A stretch of DNA of 64,000 nt. Origin: Streptomyces sp. DH-12. Its GTDB lineage: Bacteria > Actinomycetota > Actinomycetes > Streptomycetales > Streptomycetaceae. A program made the position numbers and the translations under genes. Positions 54,306 to 62,808 of this stretch are shown in pieces. The notes under the pieces were generated by a model. That model searched no databases. It saw nothing but the letters and a program-made list of their open reading frames with translations, and was not told the origin of the DNA. The DNA is taken from assembly GCF_002899455.1 (NCBI RefSeq), contig NZ_PPFB01000001.1, positions 5,679,001-5,743,000 of the forward strand, written 5' to 3'. Position 1 is the stretch's first letter; each line of letters starts with the position of its first letter.

Positions 54306-54404
54306 GCGCCGCCTCCCGTCTGCCGCCTCTCCCTCCATCTCTGGCGGGCGGCACGCCGGGCCAAACCCTTGTGGCGCGTCACAGGGCTCACGGAGGCTGG
54401 TGCC

Positions 54405-54833
54405 ATGACGGACCACGCGACCCGGCTCGACCACATCGTTCTCTGGGTGGACGACCCCATCGCCGCCGCGCAGTTCTACGAGAAGGCGGTCGGCCTGGAG
54501 CCGGTCAGGCTCACCGACTTCGCGGCCGGCGAGGCGCCCTTCCCCTCGGTGCGCGTCAGCGAGGAGACCATCCTCGACCTCATGCCGCGCTCCGAGGCGG
54601 ACCGCATGACGATGCTCCCCGGGGCCGCCGACAGCTCCGGCCACCCCGTCAACCACGTCTGCCTGTCCCTGGCCACGGACGCCTTCGACGCCCTCCTCGG
54701 CCGTCTCCAGGAGCAGTCGGTCCCGGTCTCGGACATCGCGCACGACTCCTTCGGCGCCCGCGGCCAGGCCAAGCGCAGCTTCTACTTCCGCGACCCCGAC
54801 GGCAACATCTTCGAGGCCCGCCACTACGACTGA
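54405..54833 (+). CDS. VOC family (glyoxalase/bleomycin-resistance fold) protein
   Basis: 142 residues from ATG at 54405, with GGAGG about 9 nt upstream. A VOC fold of paired beta-alpha-beta-beta-beta units: RLDHIVLWVDDPIAAAQFYE, KAVGLEPVRLTDF, then PVNHVCLSLATDAFDALLGR and RSFYFRDPDGNIFEARHYD. His in LDHIV and HVCLS and the terminal Glu (IFEARH) are possible metal ligands. Family members include dioxygenases, isomerases and resistance proteins, so the role is open. Divergent from psuG-psuK; convergent with ogt. Confidence 0.88.
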   Translation: MTDHATRLDHIVLWVDDPIAAAQFYEKAVGLEPVRLTDFAAGEAPFPSVRVSEETILDLMPRSEADRMTMLPGAADSSGHPVNHVCLSLATDAFDALLGRLQEQSVPVSDIAHDSFGARGQAKRSFYFRDPDGNIFEARHYD

Positions 54834-54842
54834 ACGGCGGTG

Positions 54843-55397
54843 TCAGAACAGCGGCTCCGGCAGCACACCCTCGAGGGCGAGCAGCCGCCTCTTCGTCTCC
54901 AGCCCGCCCCCGAACCCGCCGATGCCGCCCCCGCTCTCCACGACCCGGTGACAGGGCACGACCACCGGCAGCGGGTTGGCGCCCATGGCCATGCCCACGG
55001 CCTGCGCGCCGCCCGGCTGACCGACCCGGCCGGCGAGATCGCCGTACCCCACCACCGTGCCGAACGGCACGCCGGAGGCCAGCTCGCGCAGCACCTCGCG
55101 GTGGAAGCCCGAGATCAGCGACCAGTCCAGCGGCAGCTCGAAGGAGTGCCGCTCACCCGCGAAGTAGGCGTCGAGCTGGCGTATCGCCTCGGCCAGCAAC
55201 GGAGAGCCGGGTTCCTCCACGGGCTCGGCGCCGAGCCGGGACGCGAGCCGCTCCAGTGCCTTGTCACGCACCTCGTCGGTGGCGTGGAACACGACGTTGA
55301 CCAGGCCCTGCCGGGTCGCTGCCAGCAGCAGCGGACCGATGCCGGTGTCCACGACGGTCCACACGACCCGTTGCCCGTACCGCCCATCGCTGTCCAT
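54843..55397 (-). CDS. ogt: Methylated-DNA-protein-cysteine methyltransferase
   Basis: 184 residues from ATG at 55397. It removes the methyl group from O6-methylguanine by transfer to its own cysteine. The acceptor motif PVVVPCHRVVESGGGIGGFGGG is complete in pieces, with FGTVVGYGDLAGRVG and AVGMAMGANP upstream, as in Ogt and Ada C-terminal domains. The N-terminal ribonuclease-like domain is present, so it is a stand-alone enzyme rather than an Ada fusion. It lies near uvrB, but there is no operon. Confidence 0.95.
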   Translation of the reverse strand: MDSDGRYGQRVVWTVVDTGIGPLLLAATRQGLVNVVFHATDEVRDKALERLASRLGAEPVEEPGSPLLAEAIRQLDAYFAGERHSFELPLDWSLISGFHREVLRELASGVPFGTVVGYGDLAGRVGQPGGAQAVGMAMGANPLPVVVPCHRVVESGGGIGGFGGGLETKRRLLALEGVLPEPLF

Positions 55398-55485
55398 GCG
55401 CCCCACCGTACGGCCCGCCACCGACAACGCCCGGCGGAACGGCGGGACCACGGACGACCGGGAGGGACCGAGTCCTGACGAGGCC

Positions 55486-56388
55486 TCAGCAGCCCACCGC
55501 GTCGCGCACCACGTCAGGGTTGTTGGTGATGATGCCGTCCACCCCGAAGCCGGCCACCCGCCGGGCGGCGGCCGCGTCGTTCACCGTCCAGGTGAACGCC
55601 TCCAGCCGTTTGCCGTGCGCCCCCTTGAGGGCGTGCACCGCGCTCACGTAGTCGGCGGTGAGCGACCCGTGCGAGGGGTTGATCTGGTCGGTGAAAGCCG
55701 CGTACGCCGGCAGGTCCGCGACCGGCGGCGTCCCGAGGAAGCCGGTCTTCACCGCCGGGGCCAGCTCGTGGACCGTGCGCACGCTGTCCGCGCTGAAGCT
55801 CTGCACGATCAGCCGCTGCCGCACATGCCTGCGGTCGAGCCAGCCCTCGTCGGCGAGGACCTTGAGGATGTCCCGTTCGATGCCGGGGTACAGCTGCGGG
55901 TTCTTGATCTCCAGCAGCAGCTTCTGCCGGTGCCGGTCGACCCGGTGCACGAACTGCTCCAGCGTCGGCACGCGCGCGCCCGCGTACTCGGGGCCGAACC
56001 AGCTGCCGGCGTCCAGACGGGCTATCTCGGCGGCGGTGAAGTCCTTCACCTTCCAGGGTGCCCGGTCGGGGAAGACCTCCTCGACGTCGGTGGTGCGCAC
56101 CAGGCTGTCGTCGTGGAGGACGACGAGCTCGCCGTCCTTGGTGCGCTGGACGTCGTTCTCCACCCACTCGGTCCCCAGGGCGGCCGCCTTGTCGACGGCC
56201 GCGAGCGTGTTCTCCGGGGCGTATCCGGAGGCGCCCCGGTGCGCGACGATCAGGGGAGCGGCCGCGGCGCCCCCGGCGCCCTCGGCGGCCCGGGCGCTCT
56301 CGGCGGCCCGGGCGGGGGAGAGCGGAAGCAGGAGGACGACGACCCCCGCGAGCGCGGTGGTCGAGGCGGCGACAACGCGTGCGTGCAT
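55486..56388 (-). CDS. glpQ: Secreted glycerophosphodiester phosphodiesterase
   Basis: 300 residues from ATG at 56388, with GAGGAG 6 nt upstream. A Sec-type signal peptide (about 1-29, ending in SPARA) precedes the mature enzyme. The GDPD TIM barrel shows LIVAHRGASGYAPENTLAA (catalytic His), GTEWVENDVQRTKDGELVVLHDD (metal-binding Glu/Asp and second His), LLLEIKNPQLYPGIE and VNDAAAARRVAGFGVDGIITNNP at the C-terminus. It hydrolyses glycerophosphodiesters outside the cell to glycerol 3-phosphate, providing phosphate and carbon. Confidence 0.93.
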   Translation of the reverse strand: MHARVVAASTTALAGVVVLLLPLSPARAAESARAAEGAGGAAAAPLIVAHRGASGYAPENTLAAVDKAAALGTEWVENDVQRTKDGELVVLHDDSLVRTTDVEEVFPDRAPWKVKDFTAAEIARLDAGSWFGPEYAGARVPTLEQFVHRVDRHRQKLLLEIKNPQLYPGIERDILKVLADEGWLDRRHVRQRLIVQSFSADSVRTVHELAPAVKTGFLGTPPVADLPAYAAFTDQINPSHGSLTADYVSAVHALKGAHGKRLEAFTWTVNDAAAARRVAGFGVDGIITNNPDVVRDAVGC

Positions 56389-56665
56389 GTGTGCTCCTCG
56401 CGTCGAACGGTCACGGTCGGATCCACTGTGACAGCAGAGGGTCAACGCGAGACGGGTGCGGGATGGCCATGGATTGAACGCCGGTCACCGGACTCCGCAC
56501 ACTGGTGCCACACACCTGGGGCAAGGACGTGTTTGTTTGCCGGATAGTCGTTCGACCATTCCGGTGGGGGTCATACTCTCTGCGAAACCCTGGCCGCCGC
56601 AGCGGTTCTGGGAGGGGGCGCACAACGGGCAACGCGGGACGTACAGGGCGGAAGGGCAGCCGCGC

Positions 56666-57529
56666 ATGCAGGGCACGGTCGACGGATTCAGTTACGGGCT
56701 GGTAACACCTGTGGTGGCCTATCTCATGGCCTGTCTGGGAGGCGCGCTCGGACTGCGCTGCACCACCCGGGCCGGGCTGGCGCCCAGCTCCTGGCGGCCC
56801 GGCTGGCTCGCGCTCGGGGCGGCCGCCATCAGCGCCGGCGTCTGGACGATGCACTTCATCGCGATGATGGGTTTCACCGTCGAGGGGACGCCGATCCACT
56901 ACGACCGCGCGATGACCTTCGCGAGCCTGGCCGTCGCCGTCGTCATGGTGGGCGTCGGCATCTTCATCGTCGGTTACAAGGGCGCCACCGGGACGGCCCT
57001 GTTCACCGGGGGGACCGTCACCGGCCTCGGCATGGCCTCCATGCACTACCTCGGCATGGCCGGAATGAGTCTCGACGGGCGGATCGAGTACAACACCGCC
57101 GCCGTCGCCGCCTCGGTCGTCGTCGCCATGGCCGCCGCCAGCGCCGCCCTGTGGGCGGCCGGTCAGGCCAAGGGCTTCCTGTGGAGCGTGGGCGCGAGTC
57201 TGATCATGGGCCTCGCGGTCACCGGCATGCACTACATCGGCATGGCCGCCGTCGAGGTGCACGTGCACGGCACGGCCGAACCCGACACGGGGGAGTCCGC
57301 GGCCGCCCTGCTCGGCCCCATGATGGTCGGTCCGCTCGCCGTCCTCGTCCTCGCGGGCGTCGTGGTGATCTTCGACCCGCTGGTGGTCATGGGCCGGCCC
57401 CCGGCGCCCTCCGCCGACCGCCTGCCCGGGATCCCCGCCCACTCCCCGGCGCACCACCCCTCGGTCCGAGCCCGGCTGCGCGCCCGCGGCCCCGTGGAAC
57501 ACCGCTCCCGCACCCCCCAGCGCCGCTGA
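56666..57529 (+). CDS. MHYT-domain integral membrane sensor protein
   Basis: 287 residues from ATG at 56666. Three pairs of the MHYT signature are seen: MHFIAMMGF, MHYLGMAGM and MHYIGMAA, within seven hydrophobic segments. The conserved Met, His and Tyr near the outer face are thought to bind copper and sense a diatomic gas such as O2 or NO. The C-terminus is a short Arg/Pro-rich tail with no GGDEF, EAL or kinase domain, so any signalling partner must be a separate protein. No partner is adjacent. Confidence 0.9.
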   Translation: MQGTVDGFSYGLVTPVVAYLMACLGGALGLRCTTRAGLAPSSWRPGWLALGAAAISAGVWTMHFIAMMGFTVEGTPIHYDRAMTFASLAVAVVMVGVGIFIVGYKGATGTALFTGGTVTGLGMASMHYLGMAGMSLDGRIEYNTAAVAASVVVAMAAASAALWAAGQAKGFLWSVGASLIMGLAVTGMHYIGMAAVEVHVHGTAEPDTGESAAALLGPMMVGPLAVLVLAGVVVIFDPLVVMGRPPAPSADRLPGIPAHSPAHHPSVRARLRARGPVEHRSRTPQRR

Positions 57530-57556
57530 CCCGGACCCGTTGTCAGTGGGGGGTCG

Positions 57557-57562
57557 TACGGT
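57557..57562 (+). promoter_or_regulatory. -10 box of a likely leaderless uvrB promoter
   Basis: TACGGT is 7 nt before ATG 57570, with no Shine-Dalgarno. I see no actinobacterial SOS box (GAAC-N4-GTTC) in the 40 bp upstream. Confidence 0.45.
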
Positions 57563-57569
57563 GGATGGC

Positions 57570-59720
57570 ATGCGGCCCGTTTCCCAGATCGAACGCACGG
57601 TGGCGCCCTTCGAGGTCGTCAGCCCCTACCAGCCCAGCGGCGACCAGCCCGCGGCCATCGCCGAGCTCGCCCGGCGCATCGAGGCCGGCGAGAAGGATGT
57701 CGTCCTGCTCGGCGCCACCGGCACCGGCAAGTCCGCCACCACCGCGTGGATGATCGAGAAGCTTCAGCGCCCCACCCTGGTCATGGCGCCGAACAAGACC
57801 CTGGCCGCCCAGCTCGCCAACGAGTTCCGCGAGCTGCTGCCGAACAACGCGGTCGAGTACTTCGTCTCGTACTACGACTACTACCAGCCCGAGGCGTACG
57901 TCCCGCAGTCGGACACCTACATCGAGAAGGACTCCTCGATCAACGAGGAGGTCGAGCGGCTGCGGCACTCGGCGACCAACTCGCTGCTCACCCGCCGCGA
58001 CGTCGTCGTGGTCGCCTCCGTCTCCTGCATCTACGGCCTGGGCACGCCGCAGGAGTACGTGGACCGCATGGTGCCCCTGCGCGTCGGCGACGAGATCGAC
58101 CGCGACGAGCTGCTGCGCCGCTTCGTGGACATCCAGTACACGCGCAACGACATGGCCTTCACCCGCGGCACCTTCCGCGTCCGCGGCGACACCATCGAGA
58201 TCTTCCCGGTCTACGAGGAGCTCGCCGTCCGCATCGAGATGTTCGGCGACGAGATCGAGGCGCTGTCCACGCTGCACCCGCTCACCGGCGAGATCATCAG
58301 CGACGACCAGCAGCTCTACGTCTTCCCCGCCTCCCACTACGTCGCCGGCCCCGAGCGGCTGGAGCGCGCGGTCAACGACATCGAGAAGGAGCTCGGCGAG
58401 CGCCTCTCGGAGCTGGAGAAGCAGGGCAAGCTCCTCGAGGCCCAGCGGCTGCGCATGCGCACCACGTACGACATCGAGATGCTCCGCCAGATCGGCACCT
58501 GTTCCGGCGTGGAGAACTACTCGATGCACTTCGACGGCCGCACCCCGGGCTCCCCGCCCAACACGCTGCTGGACTACTTCCCGGACGACTTCCTCCTCGT
58601 CATCGACGAGTCGCACGTCACCGTGCCGCAGATCGGCGCCATGTACGAGGGCGACGCCTCCCGCAAGCGCACCCTCGTCGACCACGGCTTCCGGCTGCCC
58701 TCCGCCCTGGACAACCGCCCGCTGAAGTGGGAGGAGTTCCAGGAGCGCGTCGGCCAGACCGTCTACCTGTCGGCCACCCCCGGCCAGTACGAGCTCTCCC
58801 GCTCGGACGGCTTCGTCGAGCAGATCATCCGCCCGACCGGCCTCGTCGACCCCGAGGTCGTCGTCAAGCCCACCGAGGGCCAGATCGACGACCTGGTGCA
58901 CGAGATCCGTACGCGCGTGGAGAAGGACGAGCGCGTCCTGGTCACCACGCTCACCAAGAAGATGGCCGAGGACCTCACGGACTACTTCCTCGAACTCGGC
59001 ATCCAGGTGCGCTACCTGCACAGCGACGTCGACACCCTGCGCCGGGTGGAGCTGCTGCGGGAACTGCGCAGCGGCGAGTACGACGTCCTGGTCGGCATCA
59101 ACCTGCTGCGCGAGGGCCTCGACCTGCCCGAGGTCTCCCTGGTGGCGATCCTCGACGCCGACAAGGAGGGCTTCCTGCGGTCGGGCACCTCCCTGATCCA
59201 GACCATCGGCCGCGCGGCGCGCAACGTCTCCGGCCAGGTCCACATGTACGCCGACAAGATCACACCGGCGATGGAGAAGGCCATCGAGGAGACCAACCGC
59301 CGCCGGGAGAAGCAGATCGCCTACAACCAGGCGCGCGGCATCGACCCGCAGCCCCTGCGCAAGAAGATCAACGACATCGTCGCGCAGATCGCCCGCGAGG
59401 ACATCGACACCGAGCAACTGCTCGGCTCGGGCTACCGCCAGGCCAAGAAGGACGGCGGCGGCACCAGGACGCCCGTGCCCGCCCTCGGCGGCAAGGCCGC
59501 CAAGGGCGCGAAGAACGCCAAGGGGGCCAAGGACAAGGCCGCCGAGGCCGTCCCCACCGACCGCCCCGCGGCCGAACTCGCCGAGCAGATCGAGGAGCTC
59601 ACCACACGGATGCGGGCCGCCGCCGCCGACCTGCAGTTCGAGATCGCGGCACGGCTGCGCGACGAGGTGTCCGAGATGAAGAAGGAGCTGCGGCAGATGC
59701 AGGAGGCGGGCCTGTCCTGA
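57570..59720 (+). CDS. uvrB: Excinuclease ABC subunit UvrB
   Basis: 716 residues from ATG at 57570; a TTG at 57540 would add ten residues that are not typical of the family. UvrB verifies DNA damage delivered by UvrA and recruits UvrC for incision. Walker A GATGTGKS (48-55), the damage-probing hairpin YYDYYQPEAYVP, DESHVTVPQIGAMY, YLSATPGQYE, the helicase motif QTIGRAARN and the C-terminal UVR domain that binds UvrC (AELAEQIEELTTRMRAAAADL) are all present. A Lys/Ala-rich linker of about 45 residues before the UVR domain is longer than in E. coli. Confidence 0.97.
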   Translation: MRPVSQIERTVAPFEVVSPYQPSGDQPAAIAELARRIEAGEKDVVLLGATGTGKSATTAWMIEKLQRPTLVMAPNKTLAAQLANEFRELLPNNAVEYFVSYYDYYQPEAYVPQSDTYIEKDSSINEEVERLRHSATNSLLTRRDVVVVASVSCIYGLGTPQEYVDRMVPLRVGDEIDRDELLRRFVDIQYTRNDMAFTRGTFRVRGDTIEIFPVYEELAVRIEMFGDEIEALSTLHPLTGEIISDDQQLYVFPASHYVAGPERLERAVNDIEKELGERLSELEKQGKLLEAQRLRMRTTYDIEMLRQIGTCSGVENYSMHFDGRTPGSPPNTLLDYFPDDFLLVIDESHVTVPQIGAMYEGDASRKRTLVDHGFRLPSALDNRPLKWEEFQERVGQTVYLSATPGQYELSRSDGFVEQIIRPTGLVDPEVVVKPTEGQIDDLVHEIRTRVEKDERVLVTTLTKKMAEDLTDYFLELGIQVRYLHSDVDTLRRVELLRELRSGEYDVLVGINLLREGLDLPEVSLVAILDADKEGFLRSGTSLIQTIGRAARNVSGQVHMYADKITPAMEKAIEETNRRREKQIAYNQARGIDPQPLRKKINDIVAQIAREDIDTEQLLGSGYRQAKKDGGGTRTPVPALGGKAAKGAKNAKGAKDKAAEAVPTDRPAAELAEQIEELTTRMRAAAADLQFEIAARLRDEVSEMKKELRQMQEAGLS

Positions 59721-59856
59721 CGTCCGCACACGGAATGTGTTGCAAGACCGACACAAAGTGCGGACCGGGGTACGTCGCTGTCAGCGCACCTGCGTAGGGT
59801 TCTGGTCAACCGCGGTCTTCGCGGCAACAGGGGACGTACGAGAGGGGAATCAGCGC

Positions 59857-60435
59857 GTGACCGTGAACATGACCAAGGGTCAGGCCATCAGTCTGCAGAA
59901 GGACGACGGCGGCAGCCTGACCGCGGTGCGCATGGGTCTCGGCTGGCAGGCGGCCCCTCGTCGCGGCCTGTTCGGCTCCCGCACCCGGGAGGTCGACCTG
60001 GACGCTTCCGCCGTCCTCTTCGCCGACAAGCAGCCGGTCGACGTCGTCTTCTTCCGCCACCTGGTGAGCGACGACGGCTCCGTGCGCCACACCGGTGACA
60101 ACCTCGTCGGCGGTGTCGGCCAGGGCGGCGACGACGAGGCCATCCTCGTCGACCTCTCTCGCGTCCCGGTCCACATCGACCAGATCGTCTTCACCGTGAA
60201 CTCCTTCACGGGCCAGACGTTCCAGGAAGTGCAGAACGCCTTCTGCCGCCTGGTCGACGAGACCAACGGCCAGGAGCTCGCCCGCTACACGCTGGCCGGC
60301 GGCGGCCCCTACACCGCCCAGATCATGGCCAAGGTGCACCGCACCGGTTCGGGCTGGACGATGACGGCCCTCGGCAACCCGGCCAACGGCCGTACCTTCC
60401 AGGACCTGATGCCGGCCATCCTGCCGGTCCTCTAG
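59857..60435 (+). CDS. terD: TerD family protein
   Basis: 192 residues from GTG at 59857, with AGAGGGGAA about 8 nt upstream; the start gives the family-typical TVNMTKGQAISLQK. TerD proteins are calcium-binding beta-sandwich stress proteins, also linked to tellurite resistance and, in Streptomyces, to differentiation. Key segments are ILVDLSRVPVHIDQIVF, NLVGGVGQGGDDEAI (acidic calcium-binding loop) and NPANGRTFQDLMPAILPVL. It is the first of a ter group (terD, TerD-FtsK fusion, terC). A perfect palindrome follows it, so the genes are probably expressed at different levels. Confidence 0.95.
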   Translation: MTVNMTKGQAISLQKDDGGSLTAVRMGLGWQAAPRRGLFGSRTREVDLDASAVLFADKQPVDVVFFRHLVSDDGSVRHTGDNLVGGVGQGGDDEAILVDLSRVPVHIDQIVFTVNSFTGQTFQEVQNAFCRLVDETNGQELARYTLAGGGPYTAQIMAKVHRTGSGWTMTALGNPANGRTFQDLMPAILPVL

Positions 60436-60458
60436 GCACCCGCCAGGCACCCGCGGAC

Positions 60459-60486
60459 GAACCGGCCCCCGCGCGGGGGCCGGTTC
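60459..60486 (+). terminator. Perfect 28-bp palindrome after terD
   Basis: GAACCGGCCCCCGC (60459-60472) is directly followed by its exact complement (60473-60486). It is a likely terminator 24 bp after terD and 42 bp before the next start. Confidence 0.75.
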
Positions 60487-60528
60487 GGCGCGCCCGACAC
60501 TTCCACGCGACACAGGGGGACCAAGGCG

Positions 60529-62523
60529 ATGACGGCCGAACTGGTGCGGGGGCAGAACCACCCGCTGTCCCAGTCCCGTCTGGAGATCCGGATCTCGGCC
60601 GGCACGCCGGTCGCGGCCGCCGCCGCGCTCAGCGACGAGAACGGACGGATCCACGGCACGGAGTGGGTGGCCCACCCGGGCGCCCCCGTGCAGCCCGGCC
60701 TGGAGGTGTCGCGCCAGGCGGCCGCCGACCACCGTCTCGCGGTGGACCTGGACGCCATGACCGACGCGGTCCACCGCGTCAGCGTGCTCCTCGCCCTGCC
60801 CGCCGCGAACGGCGGCGCGGGACCTGCCCGCTTCGGCACCGTGGCGGCCCCCTTCGTCGCCGTCACCGGTCTGGACGGCACCGAGGTCGCCAGCTACACC
60901 ATCACCGGCCTGGACCTGGAGTCGGCCGTCGTCGCGCTGGAGCTGTACCGGCGGCAGGACGCCTGGAAGGTACGCGCCGTCGGCCAGGGATACGCGGGAG
61001 GACTGGCCGAACTCTTCACCGACCAGGGGCTGTCCGAGGCCCGGCAGCTCGCGGCCGGCATCGACGAGGCCGTCGCCCGGGGTCTCGCCCGCTCCGTGCA
61101 GGCGCCCCCGCCCCGCACGTCCGAGAGCGACCGCTCCCGTCAGGCCGCGGCCCCCGCGGTCGGCCCCGACCAGGGCGCCGCGCCGCAGGGAGCCCCCGGC
61201 ACCGTGCCGCCGTACGGCGGGCAGCCGGCCGGCGGCCCGGGGCAGGGCGGACCGCAGCCCGCCTACGGCGGCGCGACCGGCCCGCACGCGTCCTCCGGCG
61301 GCCCGGTCGACTACAGCCACCCCCGGCGCCGGACCTCCGCCCCGCCCCCGTCCCCGCCCACGGCGCCCCCGGCGCAGCCCGGACGGCCCGCGCAGCCGGT
61401 GGCGGGCGACGCGACCGGGTGGTCCATGGAGGAGCGGCTCTACAACCAGGTCTGGGGCATGTTCGAGGACCTGGCCCGCACCACCGCCGCGTACCGCAGC
61501 GCCGTGGACTTCGCCGAGTCGCGGATGGACAAGGAGCTGGAGCAGGCCCTGTCCGACCCGCGCAGCCGTATCGGCGGACAGGGTGACGCCGTCCGCGAGG
61601 CGGCCCGCGCGCGGTACACGCGACTCGTCGACCAGGCGCGGGCGTCCCTCGACCGGGACGTCGCCCAGCTCGTCGCCGAGTCCGAGGTCGTCGAGCCCGC
61701 CCTGCCCCCGGCGTTCGCCCGCTGGGACGCCCCCTGCTGGCACGCCTACCGGGTGCCGATGGAGATACCCATGGCGCTGCGTCTGGGCGACCTCCGGCTG
61801 CCCGAGGCCGAGCCACTCCGCATCCCGATGCTGCTCCGCCTGCCGCTGGAGCGCGGACTGTGGATCGACAGCGGGCGCACCGACTCCCTGGACGGGTCGT
61901 TCACCGACTCCCACGACATGCGGCGCCTGGCCATGGAGACCGCCGTGGCGCACACCGCCCGGCTGCTCGCCGTCCACCCGGCCGGCGAGTTCACCGTGCA
62001 CGTCATCGATCCGGCCGGGTCCGGCGCGCAGGCGCTGGCCCCGCTCACCCGGACCGGCGTCCTCGCCGGTCCGCCCGCCCAGGGCGCCGCGGGCGTGACG
62101 GAGGTGCTGGCCCGGCTCACCCAGCGGGTCGACCTGGTGCAGATGGCGCTGCGCGGCGGAGCACCGGACGCGCTGCCGCCCGGCCTCGACACCTCGCAGC
62201 AACTGCTGATCGTCAACGACTTCCCGCACGGCTTCGACGACCGGGCGGTGAACCAGCTGCGCTACCTCGTCGACGAGGGACCGTCGGTCGGCGTCCACCT
62301 GATGATGGTCGCGGACCGCGAGGAGTCAGCGGGTTACGGTCCGCTGCTGGACCCGCTGTGGCGCTCACTGCTGCGACTGACCCCGGTGCCCGACGACCAC
62401 CTCGCCGACCCGTGGGTGGGGCATGCCTGGACGTACGAGCCGCCGGTGGTGCCGCAGGGCAGCGAGGTGCTCCGCCAGGTCCTCACCAAGGTCGCCGAGG
62501 CACGCCGCGCTTGGAGCAGATGA
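60529..62523 (+). CDS. TerD-domain protein fused to a degenerate FtsK/HerA-like C-terminal domain
   Basis: 664 residues. The N-terminal TerD domain (1-about 190) reads GQNHPLSQSRLEIRISAGTP, YTITGLDLESAVVALELYRR and AWKVRAVGQGYAGGL. A Pro/Gly-rich linker (about 195-300) follows, then a helical part (NQVWGMFEDLARTTAAYRSA). The last 250 residues look like an FtsK/HerA ATPase fold: PMLLRLPLERGLWIDSGR and the Walker B-like QLLIVNDFPHGFDD, then HLMMVADREESAG. The loop where Walker A should lie (DSGRTDSLDGSFTDS) has no GKS/T. The role is unknown; it may be a scaffold linking TerD to a membrane or DNA partner. Confidence 0.82.
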   Translation: MTAELVRGQNHPLSQSRLEIRISAGTPVAAAAALSDENGRIHGTEWVAHPGAPVQPGLEVSRQAAADHRLAVDLDAMTDAVHRVSVLLALPAANGGAGPARFGTVAAPFVAVTGLDGTEVASYTITGLDLESAVVALELYRRQDAWKVRAVGQGYAGGLAELFTDQGLSEARQLAAGIDEAVARGLARSVQAPPPRTSESDRSRQAAAPAVGPDQGAAPQGAPGTVPPYGGQPAGGPGQGGPQPAYGGATGPHASSGGPVDYSHPRRRTSAPPPSPPTAPPAQPGRPAQPVAGDATGWSMEERLYNQVWGMFEDLARTTAAYRSAVDFAESRMDKELEQALSDPRSRIGGQGDAVREAARARYTRLVDQARASLDRDVAQLVAESEVVEPALPPAFARWDAPCWHAYRVPMEIPMALRLGDLRLPEAEPLRIPMLLRLPLERGLWIDSGRTDSLDGSFTDSHDMRRLAMETAVAHTARLLAVHPAGEFTVHVIDPAGSGAQALAPLTRTGVLAGPPAQGAAGVTEVLARLTQRVDLVQMALRGGAPDALPPGLDTSQQLLIVNDFPHGFDDRAVNQLRYLVDEGPSVGVHLMMVADREESAGYGPLLDPLWRSLLRLTPVPDDHLADPWVGHAWTYEPPVVPQGSEVLRQVLTKVAEARRAWSR

Positions 62524-62596
62524 CCGTCCGACCCCTTTGACCAACGGCATGCAAAGCCCTCCCACCTGGGCCTTTGTATCTTTCTTTATCGATCTC

Positions 62597-62625
62597 TTTA
62601 CCAACCCTTGGTGATTGGGTACTCT
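62597..62625 (+). promoter_or_regulatory. Promoter of terC and its riboswitch
   Basis: TTTACC (62597-62602), 17-bp spacer, TACTCT (62620-62625). The predicted transcript start (about 62632) coincides with the first paired base of the riboswitch. Confidence 0.6.
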
Positions 62626-62631
62626 TGGCCG

Positions 62632-62761
62632 CACGGAGGGGAGTACTCCCTGTCTGTGCGGCGACCCCGTCAATACGGATCAGGCCAGATCCCGGGGCGT
62701 CGGCCCGAGGACCATCGGGACGCATCGAGCGTCCCAGGTCCGGGTGGAAGAGACCTCCGGC
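62632..62761 (+). promoter_or_regulatory. yybP-ykoY type manganese riboswitch upstream of terC
   Basis: The closing stem CGGAGG (62634-62639) pairs with CCTCCG (62754-62759). It is followed on the 5' side by GGGAGTA and preceded on the 3' side by GGAAGAGA, giving the GGGGAGUA ... GAGACCUCC ends characteristic of the motif. CCGTCAATACGG (62668-62679) matches the conserved CGUCA loop region. Members of this class bind Mn(II) and turn on exporters such as TerC/Alx or P-type ATPases. It ends 47 nt before the terC start. Confidence 0.78.
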
Positions 62762-62808
62762 AGCGACGACGCTGACATTTGCCGTGTGACGCAACTGCCG
62801 GAGGCGCA

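Noticed and set aside
57530..57570. SOS box for uvrB
   Set aside because: No GAAC-N4-GTTC palindrome found immediately upstream; the TACGGT box is the only promoter-like element.
60459..60486. Mobile-element end or recombination site
   Set aside because: The perfect palindrome is best explained as the terD terminator; no repeat partner or integrase is nearby.
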